DNA of 64,000 bases from an uncultured bacterium (GTDB lineage Bacteria > Actinomycetota > Coriobacteriia > Coriobacteriales > Coriobacteriaceae): assembly GCA_905215525.1 (NCBI GenBank), contig CAJMQJ010000001.1, positions 310,001 through 374,000 of the forward strand, given 5' to 3'. Below, in pieces: positions 17,427 to 28,110 of the stretch. Each line of letters begins with the position of its first letter. The first letter of the stretch is position 1. The notes under the pieces were generated by a model. The model was given only the letters and a program-made list of their open reading frames with translations. It ran no database searches and was not told the DNA's origin. A program made the translations under genes and the position numbers.

Positions 17427-18766
17427 TCGACCGCCGCGCCCAGCGCGATAGTTCAATATCAATCTTTCGCATCATTGCCGTTGCCTGCGCCATTTGCGTG
17501 CTGATGTACTTTATTTTTGCCCTGGTGACCGGTATCGAGCCGATCGCCACGGTGATTGCCTGTGCGCTGCTGTGCATCTTTCTGTGCATCTTTATCTTTT
17601 TGACGCTCAATCCCGATTCGGTGCGCTCCCAGTACACCGAGGAGACGCTCTCGGTGGCCTCGGCCATGCTCGAGGACATTAAGGGCGGTCTGACGCAGGA
17701 GTCGGCGCGTTTGGTGTGTCAGCGCATTTTGCCCGAGACGCGCGCCATGACGGTGGCCATCACCGACGAGGACAACGTGCTTGCCTGCGCGGGCGAGTTT
17801 GAGGAAAAACTGCTGCCCGATACTCCCATCCACACGCTTGCCACACGCTACGTTATCGAACATGGCATCGTGCAGTCGTTCAACCGTATGGTGGATGTCG
17901 TGGGCTCGGACGGCTCGCACAACCAAGTTCCCGCCGGCATTATCGCCCCCATCAAGGTGGGCGATCGTACCGTCGGCACGCTCAAGTTCTACTACAAGAC
18001 CCCGCGCGCCGTCGACCGTACCCAGTATGCGCTTGCCTCGGGCTTTGCCGAGATCTTGTCCACGCAGCTCGCCATCCACGAGCTCGAGGTGCAAAAGGAA
18101 CTCACGGCGCGCGCCGAGGTGCGTGCGCTGCAGGCGCAGATTAACCCGCACTTCCTGTTCAACACGCTGAACACCATTGCATCGTTTACGCGCACCGACC
18201 CGCTGCGGGCCCGCGAACTGCTTCGTGAGTTCTCATCGTTCTATCGTGCTACACTCGACAACTCGGGATCGCTTATTCCGGTCTCGCGCGAGGTCGCACA
18301 GACCAAGCGCTACCTTACCTTTGAGAAGGCCCGCTTTGGCGAGGACCGCGTGCTTGCGACGTTCGATGTGTCCGAGGACGTGGAAGATACGCTGGTGCCG
18401 GCGTTCGTGATCCAGCCGATTGTCGAGAACGCCGTACGTCATGGTATGGGCGATGACGACGCCCTGAGGATCGACGTGACCGTTCACCAAGACGGCGAGG
18501 ATGCAATCTTGATTGCCGTGGCCGATAATGGCGTGGGCATGGATGAGGGTACCGCCGCCAGACTGTTTGACGAGCGCTCTGCCCGTCCCGACGCCAGCTC
18601 TCCCCAGGGTGGCGGCGCCGGTGTGGCCATGCACAATATTTCGGAGCGCATCCATCGCTTTTATGGGCCGCACTCCTATACGCGTGTCGAATCGGCGCCG
18701 GGCAAGGGCACCAAAGTGCTCCTTCATCTTGATTTGTCAGAGAGCATCTTTGACATTCAAGAGTAA
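17423..18766 (+). CDS. LytS/YpdA-type sensor histidine kinase (second copy)
   Basis: 447 residues. Two N-terminal membrane helices (about 14-58), a GAF-like region, then INPHFLFNTLN with phospho-acceptor His243, and an HATPase domain (IVENAVRHG, VADNGVGM, GAGVAMHNI). Architecture and sequence parallel the kinase at 11510-12895, so the two pairs are probably duplicates. It overlaps the glycosyltransferase by 4 nt and is followed by a LytTR regulator 72 nt later. Confidence 0.9.
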   Translation: MIDRRAQRDSSISIFRIIAVACAICVLMYFIFALVTGIEPIATVIACALLCIFLCIFIFLTLNPDSVRSQYTEETLSVASAMLEDIKGGLTQESARLVCQRILPETRAMTVAITDEDNVLACAGEFEEKLLPDTPIHTLATRYVIEHGIVQSFNRMVDVVGSDGSHNQVPAGIIAPIKVGDRTVGTLKFYYKTPRAVDRTQYALASGFAEILSTQLAIHELEVQKELTARAEVRALQAQINPHFLFNTLNTIASFTRTDPLRARELLREFSSFYRATLDNSGSLIPVSREVAQTKRYLTFEKARFGEDRVLATFDVSEDVEDTLVPAFVIQPIVENAVRHGMGDDDALRIDVTVHQDGEDAILIAVADNGVGMDEGTAARLFDERSARPDASSPQGGGAGVAMHNISERIHRFYGPHSYTRVESAPGKGTKVLLHLDLSESIFDIQE

Positions 18767-18838
18767 AATAAAAGGCTACGGGCTCAACGTCATGCGACGG
18801 ATGCCCGGCGTAGTTAGTTGACGAAAGGTTTTATCCCT

Positions 18839-19555
18839 ATGCTGCGTGCGATGATTGTGGATGATGAGGCGCCGGCTCGCTCGGAGCTTCGCTTCCTGCT
18901 CGAGCAAACGGGCAAGATCGGCACGATCACGGAGGCGTCGAGCGTCCGCTCCGCCATCGAGATGCTTATGGAAAGTCGCGTGGATGTCGTGTTTCTCGAT
19001 ATCTCGATGCCCGGTGCCTCGGGCCTGCAACTTGCCGAGGCGCTGCATAAGCTCAAAAATCCGCCGGCGATCGTGTTTGTGACTGCGTATAGCGACCATG
19101 CGGTCGAGGCATTCGACGTGGATGCCGTCGATTATCTGATGAAGCCGGTCGAGGAAGCTCGCTTGGATCGCGCGATCGAGAAGGTCATGCAACGCGCCAA
19201 GCCGGTTACGGACAGCAAAGTGACCATCGAGCGTATCCCGGTGGAAAAGGGCGGCCGCAAGGTGCTCATTCCCGTGGATGACATCCGCTTTATCATGGCA
19301 AAGGACGATTACTCCTGCATCTATACCGTCGATGATCGCTTTTTGTCGACGACCTCGCTGGCGCAGTTTGAGGCCAAGCTCTGCGACTTTGGCTTCTTCC
19401 GTGTTCACCGCCGCTATATCGTCAACCTAGCGTGCGTCACGGACGTTGAGACGGTGCCCTCGGGCGCCATCCAGCTGGGCATTACGGGCGTCGACGAACG
19501 CGTGCCGGTTTCTCGCCGCCGCGTCGTGCCGCTCAAGAAGGCTCTGAGTCTCTAG
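18839..19555 (+). CDS. LytTR-family response regulator (second copy)
   Basis: 238 residues: receiver domain with VDDE (7-10), phospho-acceptor Asp54 in FLDISMPG, FVTAY, and the lysine in YLMKP; then a LytTR domain with FFRVHRRYIVNLACV and VPVSRRR. The ATG at 18839 is preferred with GAAAGG 10 nt upstream; a TTG at 18818 is the alternative. It partners the kinase upstream and resembles the regulator at 12935-13669. Confidence 0.92.
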   Translation: MLRAMIVDDEAPARSELRFLLEQTGKIGTITEASSVRSAIEMLMESRVDVVFLDISMPGASGLQLAEALHKLKNPPAIVFVTAYSDHAVEAFDVDAVDYLMKPVEEARLDRAIEKVMQRAKPVTDSKVTIERIPVEKGGRKVLIPVDDIRFIMAKDDYSCIYTVDDRFLSTTSLAQFEAKLCDFGFFRVHRRYIVNLACVTDVETVPSGAIQLGITGVDERVPVSRRRVVPLKKALSL

Positions 19556-19561
19556 CACACT

Positions 19562-19612
19562 GGCCCCGCAGCCCTGTAGACCCATCGTCTGCGGGGCCGT
19601 GGGGCCTTTTTT
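19562..19612 (+). terminator. Intrinsic terminator after the second two-component system
   Basis: GGCCCCGCAG (19562-19571) pairs with CTGCGGGGCC (19589-19598), and GGGGCC plus TTTTTT follow at 19601-19612, so two alternative stems can form ahead of the T run. Confidence 0.8.
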
Positions 19613-19651
19613 GTATGTATCTGCCGAATCGTTTTTTGCGGAAGGGATCCC

Positions 19652-20119
19652 ATGAACAGCGCAAGCGCCAAGCGCATCGACATCATCTCGGACACCCACG
19701 GCTATTTATCGCCTGCGCTCTTGGATGAGCTTGAGGGCGCAGACCTGATCATCCACGCCGGCGACCTTACGTCAGAGATGGACTACGAGCACCTATGCAC
19801 CATCGCCCCCGTGCGGGCCGTATTGGGCAACAACGATTACTACCGCGACTACGGCCCCGACGTAGACCGTCTTGCGCTCTTTACCTACGAAGGCCTCAAA
19901 TTCGCCGTAGCCCACTACCGCGAAGACCTTCCGGTGGGATCCGTAGACGTAGCCATCAACGGCCACACCCACGTAACCAAAGAAGCCCAAGTGGGCCGCT
20001 GCCTAGTCCTCAACCCGGGCAGCGCCAGCTATCCCAGAGGCACCCGAGGCCCCACCATGGCCAGAATGCTCGTTAAAGACGGCAAGATCCTAAGCACCAA
20101 GTTTATTGACTTGGAGTAA
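19652..20119 (+). CDS. YfcE/MJ0936-type metallophosphoesterase
   Basis: 155 residues. The dimetal phosphodiesterase motifs are in order: ISDTHG, HAGDL, GNND, and NGHTH. Length fits the small YfcE-type phosphodiesterases of the calcineurin superfamily. The substrate is unknown. GGAAGGGATCCC precedes the ATG. The second half has noticeably different base use on the coding strand (purine-poor, many CCC/GCC/CTA codons) from its neighbours. Confidence 0.88.
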   Translation: MNSASAKRIDIISDTHGYLSPALLDELEGADLIIHAGDLTSEMDYEHLCTIAPVRAVLGNNDYYRDYGPDVDRLALFTYEGLKFAVAHYREDLPVGSVDVAINGHTHVTKEAQVGRCLVLNPGSASYPRGTRGPTMARMLVKDGKILSTKFIDLE

Positions 20120-20234
20120 CCGCAACAAAAGGCAGAGCTTCAGCGACAACCTTAGACAACCCCGCCGAGGAGAACGGGGACCTCGAGCCGCGGAAGCGGC
20201 GAGGAACAACAACGACTCGAACAAAGTGACGGCA

Positions 20235-20377
20235 GGGAGGGTCTCCGGGGCTGGGGGCGGGGGTTAAGTTTGTCGCGAGTTCCGCACGCAAAGGAAAGCA
20301 CTTAATGTGCTTTCCGTCTTGCGCAGGACTGTAGAGCAGCAAACTTAACCCCCGCCCCCAGCCCCGGAGACCCTCCC
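20235..20377. repeat. GC-rich inverted repeat, 38-bp arms
   Basis: The left arm 20235-20272 and the right arm 20340-20377 are perfect reverse complements over 38 bp, with an inner stem GGAAAGCAC-TTAAT-GTGCTTTCC near 20294-20316. It lies between the phosphodiesterase gene and tRNA-Asp. No gene is present; it looks like a non-autonomous palindromic element. Confidence 0.75.
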
Positions 20378-20409
20378 GGATGGCCCCAAAAATTTTTTCA
20401 AAAAAGTTG

Positions 20410-20439
20410 TTGCGCGCCGGACAGACTTCTGTGTATACT
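20410..20439 (+). promoter_or_regulatory. Promoter of tRNA-Asp
   Basis: TTGCGC (20410-20415), an 18-nt spacer and TATACT (20434-20439), ending 46 nt before the mature tRNA. Confidence 0.6.
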
Positions 20440-20485
20440 AATCCCCGCAGCGCACGCGAGCGGAAACAAACGCGAACGTCTGCCT

Positions 20486-20563
<78 letters not shown>

Positions 20564-20573
20564 ACGCAATTAA

Positions 20574-20599
20574 AGCCACGTCTTCGGACGTGGCTTTTT
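20574..20599 (+). terminator. Intrinsic terminator of tRNA-Asp
   Basis: GCCACGTC-TTCG-GACGTGGC followed by TTTTT, just past the encoded CCA. Confidence 0.9.
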
Positions 20600-20921
20600 G
20601 CGTTTGATGCACTTTGTTTCGATAGAACGATCGCCCTGGCGCATCTTCGCCCAGAATCCCCGCCCCTTCGGGAACGCAAGTAAAATCTAATAAGCATATC
20701 TGTCTAAACAACAGCTTTGTTGCGCAACACCTGTTCAACGAAGCAGGGGGTTAGGTTATACTAAATTGCACTGTGGGCCGCATCTGATGCATTTCGCTCC
20801 AAGCGCGGCATTCAGTGGATATCCGATTTACCATTTGGATGTCCTGCGGTCATTTAGCGTCTCGACACAAGCTCGGCCCCGGAGCTCGTTCGAGCTGTTC
20901 GTATTCCTTGAAAGGGGAAAA

Positions 20922-21407
20922 ATGGACATATCGAGGAAGACTGATTACGCCCTTCGTATGCTGGCGATGCTTGCCGAGGATCCGGAGCGTTTGCTTTCTG
21001 TTCGCACCGCTGCCGAAGAGGTCAATGTTCCGTATTCGTTTGCCCGCTCGATTCAGCACGGTTTGGTCCAGGCCGGTATTGTGGAGAGCCTGCGTGGCGT
21101 CCACGGTGGCATGCGTCTCAAGGTCAGTCCGGACGACGTCACCATCCGCCAGGTCGTCGAGGCCGTTCAGGGCCCTATGGTTATGAATGATTGCACCGCA
21201 CCCGATGGCGACTGTGCACGCATGGGCACGTGCTGCTATCATCCCCTGTGGGCCGGAGCTCAAGCGTTGATGCGCGATTACCTCGATTCCGTTTCGCTCG
21301 GCGACATCGTCGCTCACCGCCAGTTCCCGGCCGTCGATCCCAAATTCGCCGACCGCGAAGCGTTTCCCGAGTACGCCACCTGCGCGTGCGCTTGCCGGGA
21401 GGAATAG
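20922..21407 (+). CDS. Rrf2-family regulator, probable Fe-S sensor
   Basis: 161 residues. The N-terminal winged helix starts MDISRKTDYALRML and contains VRTAAEEVNVPYSFAR, typical of Rrf2. Cysteines 91, 98, 104 and 105 in the NDCTAPDGDCARMGTCC stretch match the cluster-binding loop of IscR/NsrR/RsrR-type members, and the C-terminus has three more (CACAC). AAAGGGGAAAA lies before the ATG at 20922; a start 52 codons upstream would add residues not typical of the family. With MutY-like and rubrerythrin genes next to it, an oxidative or nitrosative stress role is likely. Confidence 0.88.
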   Translation: MDISRKTDYALRMLAMLAEDPERLLSVRTAAEEVNVPYSFARSIQHGLVQAGIVESLRGVHGGMRLKVSPDDVTIRQVVEAVQGPMVMNDCTAPDGDCARMGTCCYHPLWAGAQALMRDYLDSVSLGDIVAHRQFPAVDPKFADREAFPEYATCACACREE

Positions 21408-21428
21408 CGCCGCATAAGGAGCATAGAT

Positions 21429-22334
21429 ATGATTCAGGACCCCTTTCGTTCGATGATTCGTTCGGAAGGGGTCCTGCGTTATCGTGACCTTCCGTGGCGC
21501 CGCACGCGCGATCCGTACATCATTTGGCTTTCTGAGGTCATGCTGCAGCAAACACAGGTACCACGCGTGGAGACGCGTATGCCGGCGTGGCTCGATCGCT
21601 TTCCGACCGTGCAGGCGCTTGCCCAGGCCGCGCCTTCCGATGTTTTGGACGCTTGGCAGGGCATGGGCTACAACCGACGCGCTCTGGCGCTTCACGGGGC
21701 CGCTCAACGGGTCGTAGAGGATTGGGGCGGGGAGTTTCCGCACGAGACGCGTGACTTGGTCGCTCTGCCTGGTATTGGCCCGGCAACGGCGCAAGGTATC
21801 CGGTCGTTTGCGTTTGATCTTCCGGGCGTGTATCTGGAGACCAACGTGCGCACGGTCTTTCTGCATCACTTCTTTCCCGATGTACCGGCTGTTCCCGATC
21901 GCGAGCTGGTGCCGCTGATTCAGGCGGCCTGTCCGGCGGCCCCCGGTGCGGCGACCGACGAGATCGCTCCCTTTGCCGTGCCGCTCGATGATGCCGATAC
22001 GCCGCGCGCGTGGTATTACGCGTTGCTAGATTACGGCGCATATCTAAAAAAGACGTTGCCCAATCCGTCCAGGCGCTCGGCGGGCTATAGCCGTCAATCA
22101 AAGTTTGAGGGCTCACGTCGCCAAAAGCGCGCGCATATCGTGCGCATGTTGCTGGCAGCGCGCGATGGCCAGCCGGCGGGGATTACGCTTGCTGATGCCG
22201 TGGTGGGCGTTAACGAGATGGAAGCGGCGGCTGGGCGTGGACCGGTCGAGCGCGAGCTTGTCGCGGGCATTCTGGCCGACCTGGAGCGTGAGGGCTTTTG
22301 CCGAGCCGAGGGCGATCGCTGGCTGAGCATCTAG
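21429..22334 (+). CDS. MutY-like adenine glycosylase lacking the Fe-S cluster
   Basis: 301 residues of the HhH-GPD DNA glycosylase superfamily. WLSEVMLQQTQV (Glu36) is the MutY adenine-recognition and catalytic helix, and LPGIGPATA is the helix-hairpin-helix. The position of the MutY catalytic Asp reads LETNV (Glu137) rather than DTNV/DGNV. The C-terminal part has no four-cysteine cluster, so this belongs with cluster-less MutY-like enzymes. It follows the Rrf2 gene by 21 nt and so is probably in its operon. Expected role is removing adenine opposite 8-oxoguanine, but the Glu-for-Asp change makes activity uncertain. Confidence 0.8.
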   Translation: MIQDPFRSMIRSEGVLRYRDLPWRRTRDPYIIWLSEVMLQQTQVPRVETRMPAWLDRFPTVQALAQAAPSDVLDAWQGMGYNRRALALHGAAQRVVEDWGGEFPHETRDLVALPGIGPATAQGIRSFAFDLPGVYLETNVRTVFLHHFFPDVPAVPDRELVPLIQAACPAAPGAATDEIAPFAVPLDDADTPRAWYYALLDYGAYLKKTLPNPSRRSAGYSRQSKFEGSRRQKRAHIVRMLLAARDGQPAGITLADAVVGVNEMEAAAGRGPVERELVAGILADLEREGFCRAEGDRWLSI

Positions 22335-22448
22335 CCCGTGCAAATCTGAAGAACAGGATTGTAAGGTTTAGATTTTCGGCATGAGGGCATCCTAAAGACG
22401 AGGCCGCTCGAAGCCTACGGGCGGCATGCGTTGAAGGGAAGTACACCT

Positions 22449-22988
22449 ATGGATTTTGAGAATTCTCAAACCAAGAAGAACCTCGAGACCGCTTTTGCCG
22501 GTGAGTCCCAGGCACACACCAAGTATCGCTACTATGCCTCCAAGGCCAAGAAGGACGGCTACGTTCAGATCTCGAACATCTTTGCCGAGACGGCTGGCAA
22601 CGAGTCCGAGCACGCCAAACTGTGGTTTAAGTATCTGCACGATGGCGCCGTCCCCGATACCCTGGACAATCTGCGCGATGCCGCCGCGGGTGAGAACTAC
22701 GAGTGGACCACGATGTACGACGAGTTTGCCAAGACCGCCGAGGAAGAGGGCTTTGCCGAGATTGCCGCAAAGTTCCGTGGTGTCGCCGCCGTCGAGAAGG
22801 CCCACGAGGAGCGCTACAACAAGCTCGTCGAGCGCATCGAGTCGGGCGAGGTGTTTGAGCGTGAGGGCGTAAAGGTGTGGAAGTGCCTGAACTGCGGGCA
22901 CCTGCACGTTGGTGCCGAGGCGCCCGAGGTGTGCCCGGTGTGCAACCACCCGAAGGCGTACTTTGAGGAGCAGGTGGTGAACTACTAG
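22449..22988 (+). CDS. Rubrerythrin
   Basis: 179 residues. The N-terminal ferritin-like diiron domain has the ExxH-type ligands (ETAFAGESQAHTKY; ETAGNESEHAKLW; EKAHEERY), and the C-terminal rubredoxin domain has CLNCGHLH and CPVCNHP. It reduces hydrogen peroxide in anaerobes with electrons from rubredoxin or NADH systems. The ATG at 22449 follows GAAGGGAAG; a start at 22431 is less likely. It sits after the Rrf2/MutY-like pair, which fits a peroxide-defence group. Confidence 0.95.
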   Translation: MDFENSQTKKNLETAFAGESQAHTKYRYYASKAKKDGYVQISNIFAETAGNESEHAKLWFKYLHDGAVPDTLDNLRDAAAGENYEWTTMYDEFAKTAEEEGFAEIAAKFRGVAAVEKAHEERYNKLVERIESGEVFEREGVKVWKCLNCGHLHVGAEAPEVCPVCNHPKAYFEEQVVNY

Positions 22989-23007
22989 CGCGTGGCGCTG
23001 GCTGTTG

Positions 23008-23099
23008 CGGAGCGCAGGGCGGGGGAAACACCTTTCCCTCTCGCTCACGGCTCCGCAGGGTCGCGCGAGGCAAAGGTGTTTCCCCCGCCCTGCGCTCCG
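23008..23099. repeat. Inverted repeat, 28-bp arms
   Basis: The left arm 23008-23035 (CGGAGCGCAGGGCGG...) and right arm 23072-23099 are perfect reverse complements. Located directly downstream of rubrerythrin; similar in style to the repeat at 20235-20377. Confidence 0.75.
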
Positions 23100-23149
23100 G
23101 CTTCGGGTCGTCGCGTGCTCGTTACTGAAAAGCTGATATTAAAGATTGT

Positions 23150-23179
23150 GTGCCGCCCCTTTTTGGGGCGGCACGTTTT
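23150..23179 (+). terminator. Intrinsic terminator
   Basis: GTGCCGCCCC-TTTTT-GGGGCGGCAC followed by GTTTT; probably ends the rubrerythrin transcript. Confidence 0.85.
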
Positions 23180-23432
23180 GTGTGGGGTCTCGGTCTCCAC
23201 AATTTTCGTCAAGCTTTTGGTTAGATTTTGGTTAGTTGGCGGGTTGGCGGAAGGGCAAAAGACCATTCGATAAAAAAGCTCAGAGAAAGTGCTGGTAGGG
23301 GAGTTGTTGAGGTTTTCGACAGCTTTTGTCAACAAGAAACTTTGCGGCTATTGCTACGGATTGCGTTGTCGCGGTCATGGCGGTGCGGGATGCTGGGCGT
23401 AAGCGTCGAATGCTCCGATTTTGGAGGCCAGC

Positions 23433-23867
23433 ATGGATTTGTTTCTTGAGACTCCGCAGCAACAAGCTGAGCGCATGCTGCGTCAGCAGCAACGACTCAT
23501 GGAGATGCAAATGCAAGGGGCGGCAGTCCAGCCCTTTGCGCAAAATGTCGTGCCCGCTGCTGTACCTGCAGCTGTGCCCGGGTGCGAATCGGCACCAGAG
23601 GCCTATTCCGTACAGCAAGATTCATATGCGCAGGAGCTCGCGTTCGACAAGCGTCGTGCGCGTCGTCGCCGCGTGGGCCAGCGCCTGCGCACCTTGGCGA
23701 TGATCATGCTCGTCCCGTTGGGGCTTGCGGCCATCTTTCTGGCGTCGTATGCCCTCACGTGCATCCTCAACGGTGCATCGCCCAACGAGGTGCTCCAACA
23801 TCTAGCGGCCCTGGGCCAGCGCCTAGGTGACGTCATAACAACCATCCGCGCCGGCTGGGAGAGCTAG
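23433..23867 (+). CDS. Small membrane protein of unknown function
   Basis: 144 residues. The N-terminal third is Gln/Met-rich (TPQQQAERMLRQQQRLMEMQ), followed by a Pro/Val-rich segment, a basic patch (KRRARRRRVGQRLR) and one membrane helix at about 90-112 (MIMLVPLGLAAIFLASYAL). The basic patch before the helix predicts a cytoplasmic N-terminus. TTTGGAGG precedes the ATG at 23433. I do not recognise the family. It lies 124 nt upstream of the RmuC gene on the same strand. Confidence 0.6.
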   Translation: MDLFLETPQQQAERMLRQQQRLMEMQMQGAAVQPFAQNVVPAAVPAAVPGCESAPEAYSVQQDSYAQELAFDKRRARRRRVGQRLRTLAMIMLVPLGLAAIFLASYALTCILNGASPNEVLQHLAALGQRLGDVITTIRAGWES

Positions 23868-23991
23868 CGTTTTAGCGCCCGCGGCTCTAAGAGAAATTTG
23901 TCTGCAACGCAGTGAGTGATCCGTGTGTATGGCGGGGTAAGATTGATCGCGGTTTTGATTGGTGCTCGATTGGGTTTGTTGGGCGGAGTTT

Positions 23992-25347
23992 ATGTCTGCT
24001 ATTGATATTGTGCTTGTTGTGATCGCCTTGGTGGCGGTGGGGGTTGCTGTGGCTTGCGCCCTCCAGCTCAAGAGCCTGCGTGCCGAGCTGCGGGAGCGTG
24101 GCGACAGTAGCGCGGAAACGCTGGCAGCGCTCGAGCAGGCCAACAGCACGCTCGACACCCTGAACGTCGCGTTGGCCGAAACCCGCCGCACGGCAAATGC
24201 CATCGCGCAGCAGCAGACGACCGACGCCGCCGTAGAGCAGCAGCGCTACCTGACCATTGCGCGCGAGTTCTCGCAGGCCGGCGACCGTATGGATGACCTG
24301 CGCCGCGAGACGGCCCAACAGCTTGGCGCCAACCGCGAAGGCATCGAGCATCGCCTGGACAAGGTGCGCGAGACGGTCGATGCTCAGCTGGGCGCCATCC
24401 GCAAAGACAACAACGTGCAGCTCGACCAAATGCGCGCGACGGTGGACGAGAAGCTCTCTCGCACACTCAACGACCGACTGTCGGCATCGTTTAAGCAGGT
24501 GAGCGACCAGCTCGAGGCCGTGTACAAGGGCCTGGGCGACATGCAGTCTATCGCCGCCGGCGTGGGCGACCTTAAGCGCGTGCTGGGCAATGTCAAGGCG
24601 CGTGGCATTTTGGGCGAGGTGCAGCTGGGCGCGATCCTGGCGGACATCCTTACGCCCGACCAATATCTGGAAAACGTCGCCACCAAGCCCGGCGCCTCGG
24701 AACGCGTTGAGTTTGCTGTCAGGCTGCCGGTAGACGAGGGCGACCCCGTGCTGCTGCCGATCGACTCCAAGTTTCCGGGCGACGCGTACGAGCATCTGCT
24801 CGACGCCCAGGAGTCTGGTGACGCTGAGGCCGTCGCCGCAGCGCGCAAGACGCTCGATACGATGGTGAAACGCGAGGCCAAGGACATCTGCGAAAAGTAC
24901 CTGAGTGTGCCGGCAACGACCAACTTTGGCATCATGTTCGTGCCGTTTGAGGGGCTGTACGCCGAGATCGTCAGCCGCCCCGGGCTTATCGAGATCCTGG
25001 GCCGCGACTATCACGTCAACGTAGCCGGTCCCAGCACCATGGCGGCCATCCTCAATAGTCTGCAGATGAGCTACCAGACGTTTAGGCTGCAAAAACGTAC
25101 CGACGACGTACTGCGCGTGCTCTCCGCCGTCAAGGCCGAGCTGCCGCGCTATCAGGCGGCGCTGCGCCGCGCCCAACAGCAGATCGAGACCGCAGGCAAA
25201 ACGGTCGAGGGCATCATTACCACGCGCACCAACGTCATGGAGCGCAAGCTCAAGGACATCGACGCGCTGGAAGATGCCGACCAAGCCGATGAGATCTTGG
25301 GACTCACGCCCGCGGGCCTTCCCACAGATCAAGAAGACGAGGGCTAA
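23992..25347 (+). CDS. rmuC: RmuC-family protein (predicted nuclease, DNA recombination)
   Basis: 451 residues. One N-terminal membrane helix (IDIVLVVIALVAVGVAVACAL), a long coiled coil (about 30-180), then the RmuC domain with ARGILGEVQLGAILADIL, LPIDSKFPGDAYEHLL and the FVPFEGLYAEI segment. RmuC limits sequence inversions in E. coli and has a PD-(D/E)XK-like nuclease fold; the membrane anchor is usual. The start at 23992 gives the membrane helix right after MSA; an upstream start at 23959 is possible but weak. Confidence 0.9.
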   Translation: MSAIDIVLVVIALVAVGVAVACALQLKSLRAELRERGDSSAETLAALEQANSTLDTLNVALAETRRTANAIAQQQTTDAAVEQQRYLTIAREFSQAGDRMDDLRRETAQQLGANREGIEHRLDKVRETVDAQLGAIRKDNNVQLDQMRATVDEKLSRTLNDRLSASFKQVSDQLEAVYKGLGDMQSIAAGVGDLKRVLGNVKARGILGEVQLGAILADILTPDQYLENVATKPGASERVEFAVRLPVDEGDPVLLPIDSKFPGDAYEHLLDAQESGDAEAVAAARKTLDTMVKREAKDICEKYLSVPATTNFGIMFVPFEGLYAEIVSRPGLIEILGRDYHVNVAGPSTMAAILNSLQMSYQTFRLQKRTDDVLRVLSAVKAELPRYQAALRRAQQQIETAGKTVEGIITTRTNVMERKLKDIDALEDADQADEILGLTPAGLPTDQEDEG

Positions 25348-25474
25348 TTGCAACAAGACGGTGGGGCGCCGGCGTAAACGCGGGTGCCCCACCGCTTTTC
25401 GCATCGCGCTTGCCTGAAGTGCGCTTTAATGTGCAACAATGGCCTCTCGCCCTATCAGACGCGAAAGGAAGCCC

Positions 25475-27277
<1,803 letters not shown>

Positions 27278-27340
27278 GCGTCTCGGACGTGGGACAATTG
27301 TGCCCATAAGTTTATTGTGCCGTTGAGCCGAGGAGTCGTT

Positions 27341-28006
27341 ATGCCACGCGAGACCAATGCCGCCAAGCGCGAGCGCGCCATCGAGGTGTGTGAGCGCCTC
27401 AACCGTCGCTATGGCCCGGTCGAGTGCTTTTTGGACCACGAGAATCCCTTCCGCCTGCTGATCGCGGTGCTGCTTTCGGCGCAAACGACCGATGCGCAGG
27501 TCAACAAAGTGACGCCGCGGCTGTTTGCCCAGTGGCCCACGCCCGAGGCCATGGCCGGGGCGAGCGTAGCTGACGTGGCAGACACCATCAAGTCGCTCGG
27601 CTTCTACAAGAGCAAAGCCAAGCATGCCGTCGAGGCCGCGCAGATGATCGTCGCCGACTATGACGGCGAGGTGCCGGCCGACATGAAGGAGCTCGTGAAG
27701 CTGCCGGGCGTGGGACGCAAGACGGCGAACATCGTGCTCAACGTGGGGTATGGCATCGTGGAGGGTATTGCGGTGGACACGCACGTCAACCGCATTGCGC
27801 ACCGCCTGATGCTGAGTCCCAAGACGCATGCCAAGGAACCGCTCAAGACCGAGCAGGATCTGCTCAAGATTTTGCCGCACGAGTATTGGGAGTCGGTCAA
27901 CCATCAGTGGATCACCTTTGGTCGCGAGATCTGCGACGCCCGCAAACCCAAGTGTGACGAGTGTCCGCTGGCAGATTTGTGCCCCAGCGTGCGCGTGGCG
28001 GGGTAG
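27341..28006 (+). CDS. nth: Endonuclease III
   Basis: 221 residues. LSAQTTDAQVNKV, the helix-hairpin-helix LPGVGRKTAN with the catalytic lysine, VDTHVNR with the catalytic aspartate, and the C-terminal [4Fe-4S] ligands Cys198, 205, 208 and 214 (C-x6-C-x2-C-x5-C) are all present. It is a bifunctional glycosylase/AP lyase for oxidised pyrimidines. Start at 27341 has CGAGGAG upstream; a start at 27317 is possible. Mfd follows 157 nt downstream. Confidence 0.95.
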   Translation: MPRETNAAKRERAIEVCERLNRRYGPVECFLDHENPFRLLIAVLLSAQTTDAQVNKVTPRLFAQWPTPEAMAGASVADVADTIKSLGFYKSKAKHAVEAAQMIVADYDGEVPADMKELVKLPGVGRKTANIVLNVGYGIVEGIAVDTHVNRIAHRLMLSPKTHAKEPLKTEQDLLKILPHEYWESVNHQWITFGREICDARKPKCDECPLADLCPSVRVAG

Positions 28007-28110
28007 GGCGGAACGCATCTTCGTCTGGCGTTTTTTGCGGGGCTGGGTTTGCCCTTGAGCCGGAGTCCTCTCCATGCGCTACCATGACAGACAATGTATT
28101 TGACGTACGA

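Noticed and set aside
23887..25404. Minus-strand open frame of 505 codons opposite rmuC
   Set aside because: The rmuC gene has domain motifs and a membrane helix; the opposite product has none.
28007..28110. Possible small gene between nth and mfd
   Set aside because: Only about 100 nt with no ribosome site; the region holds the hairpin before mfd.
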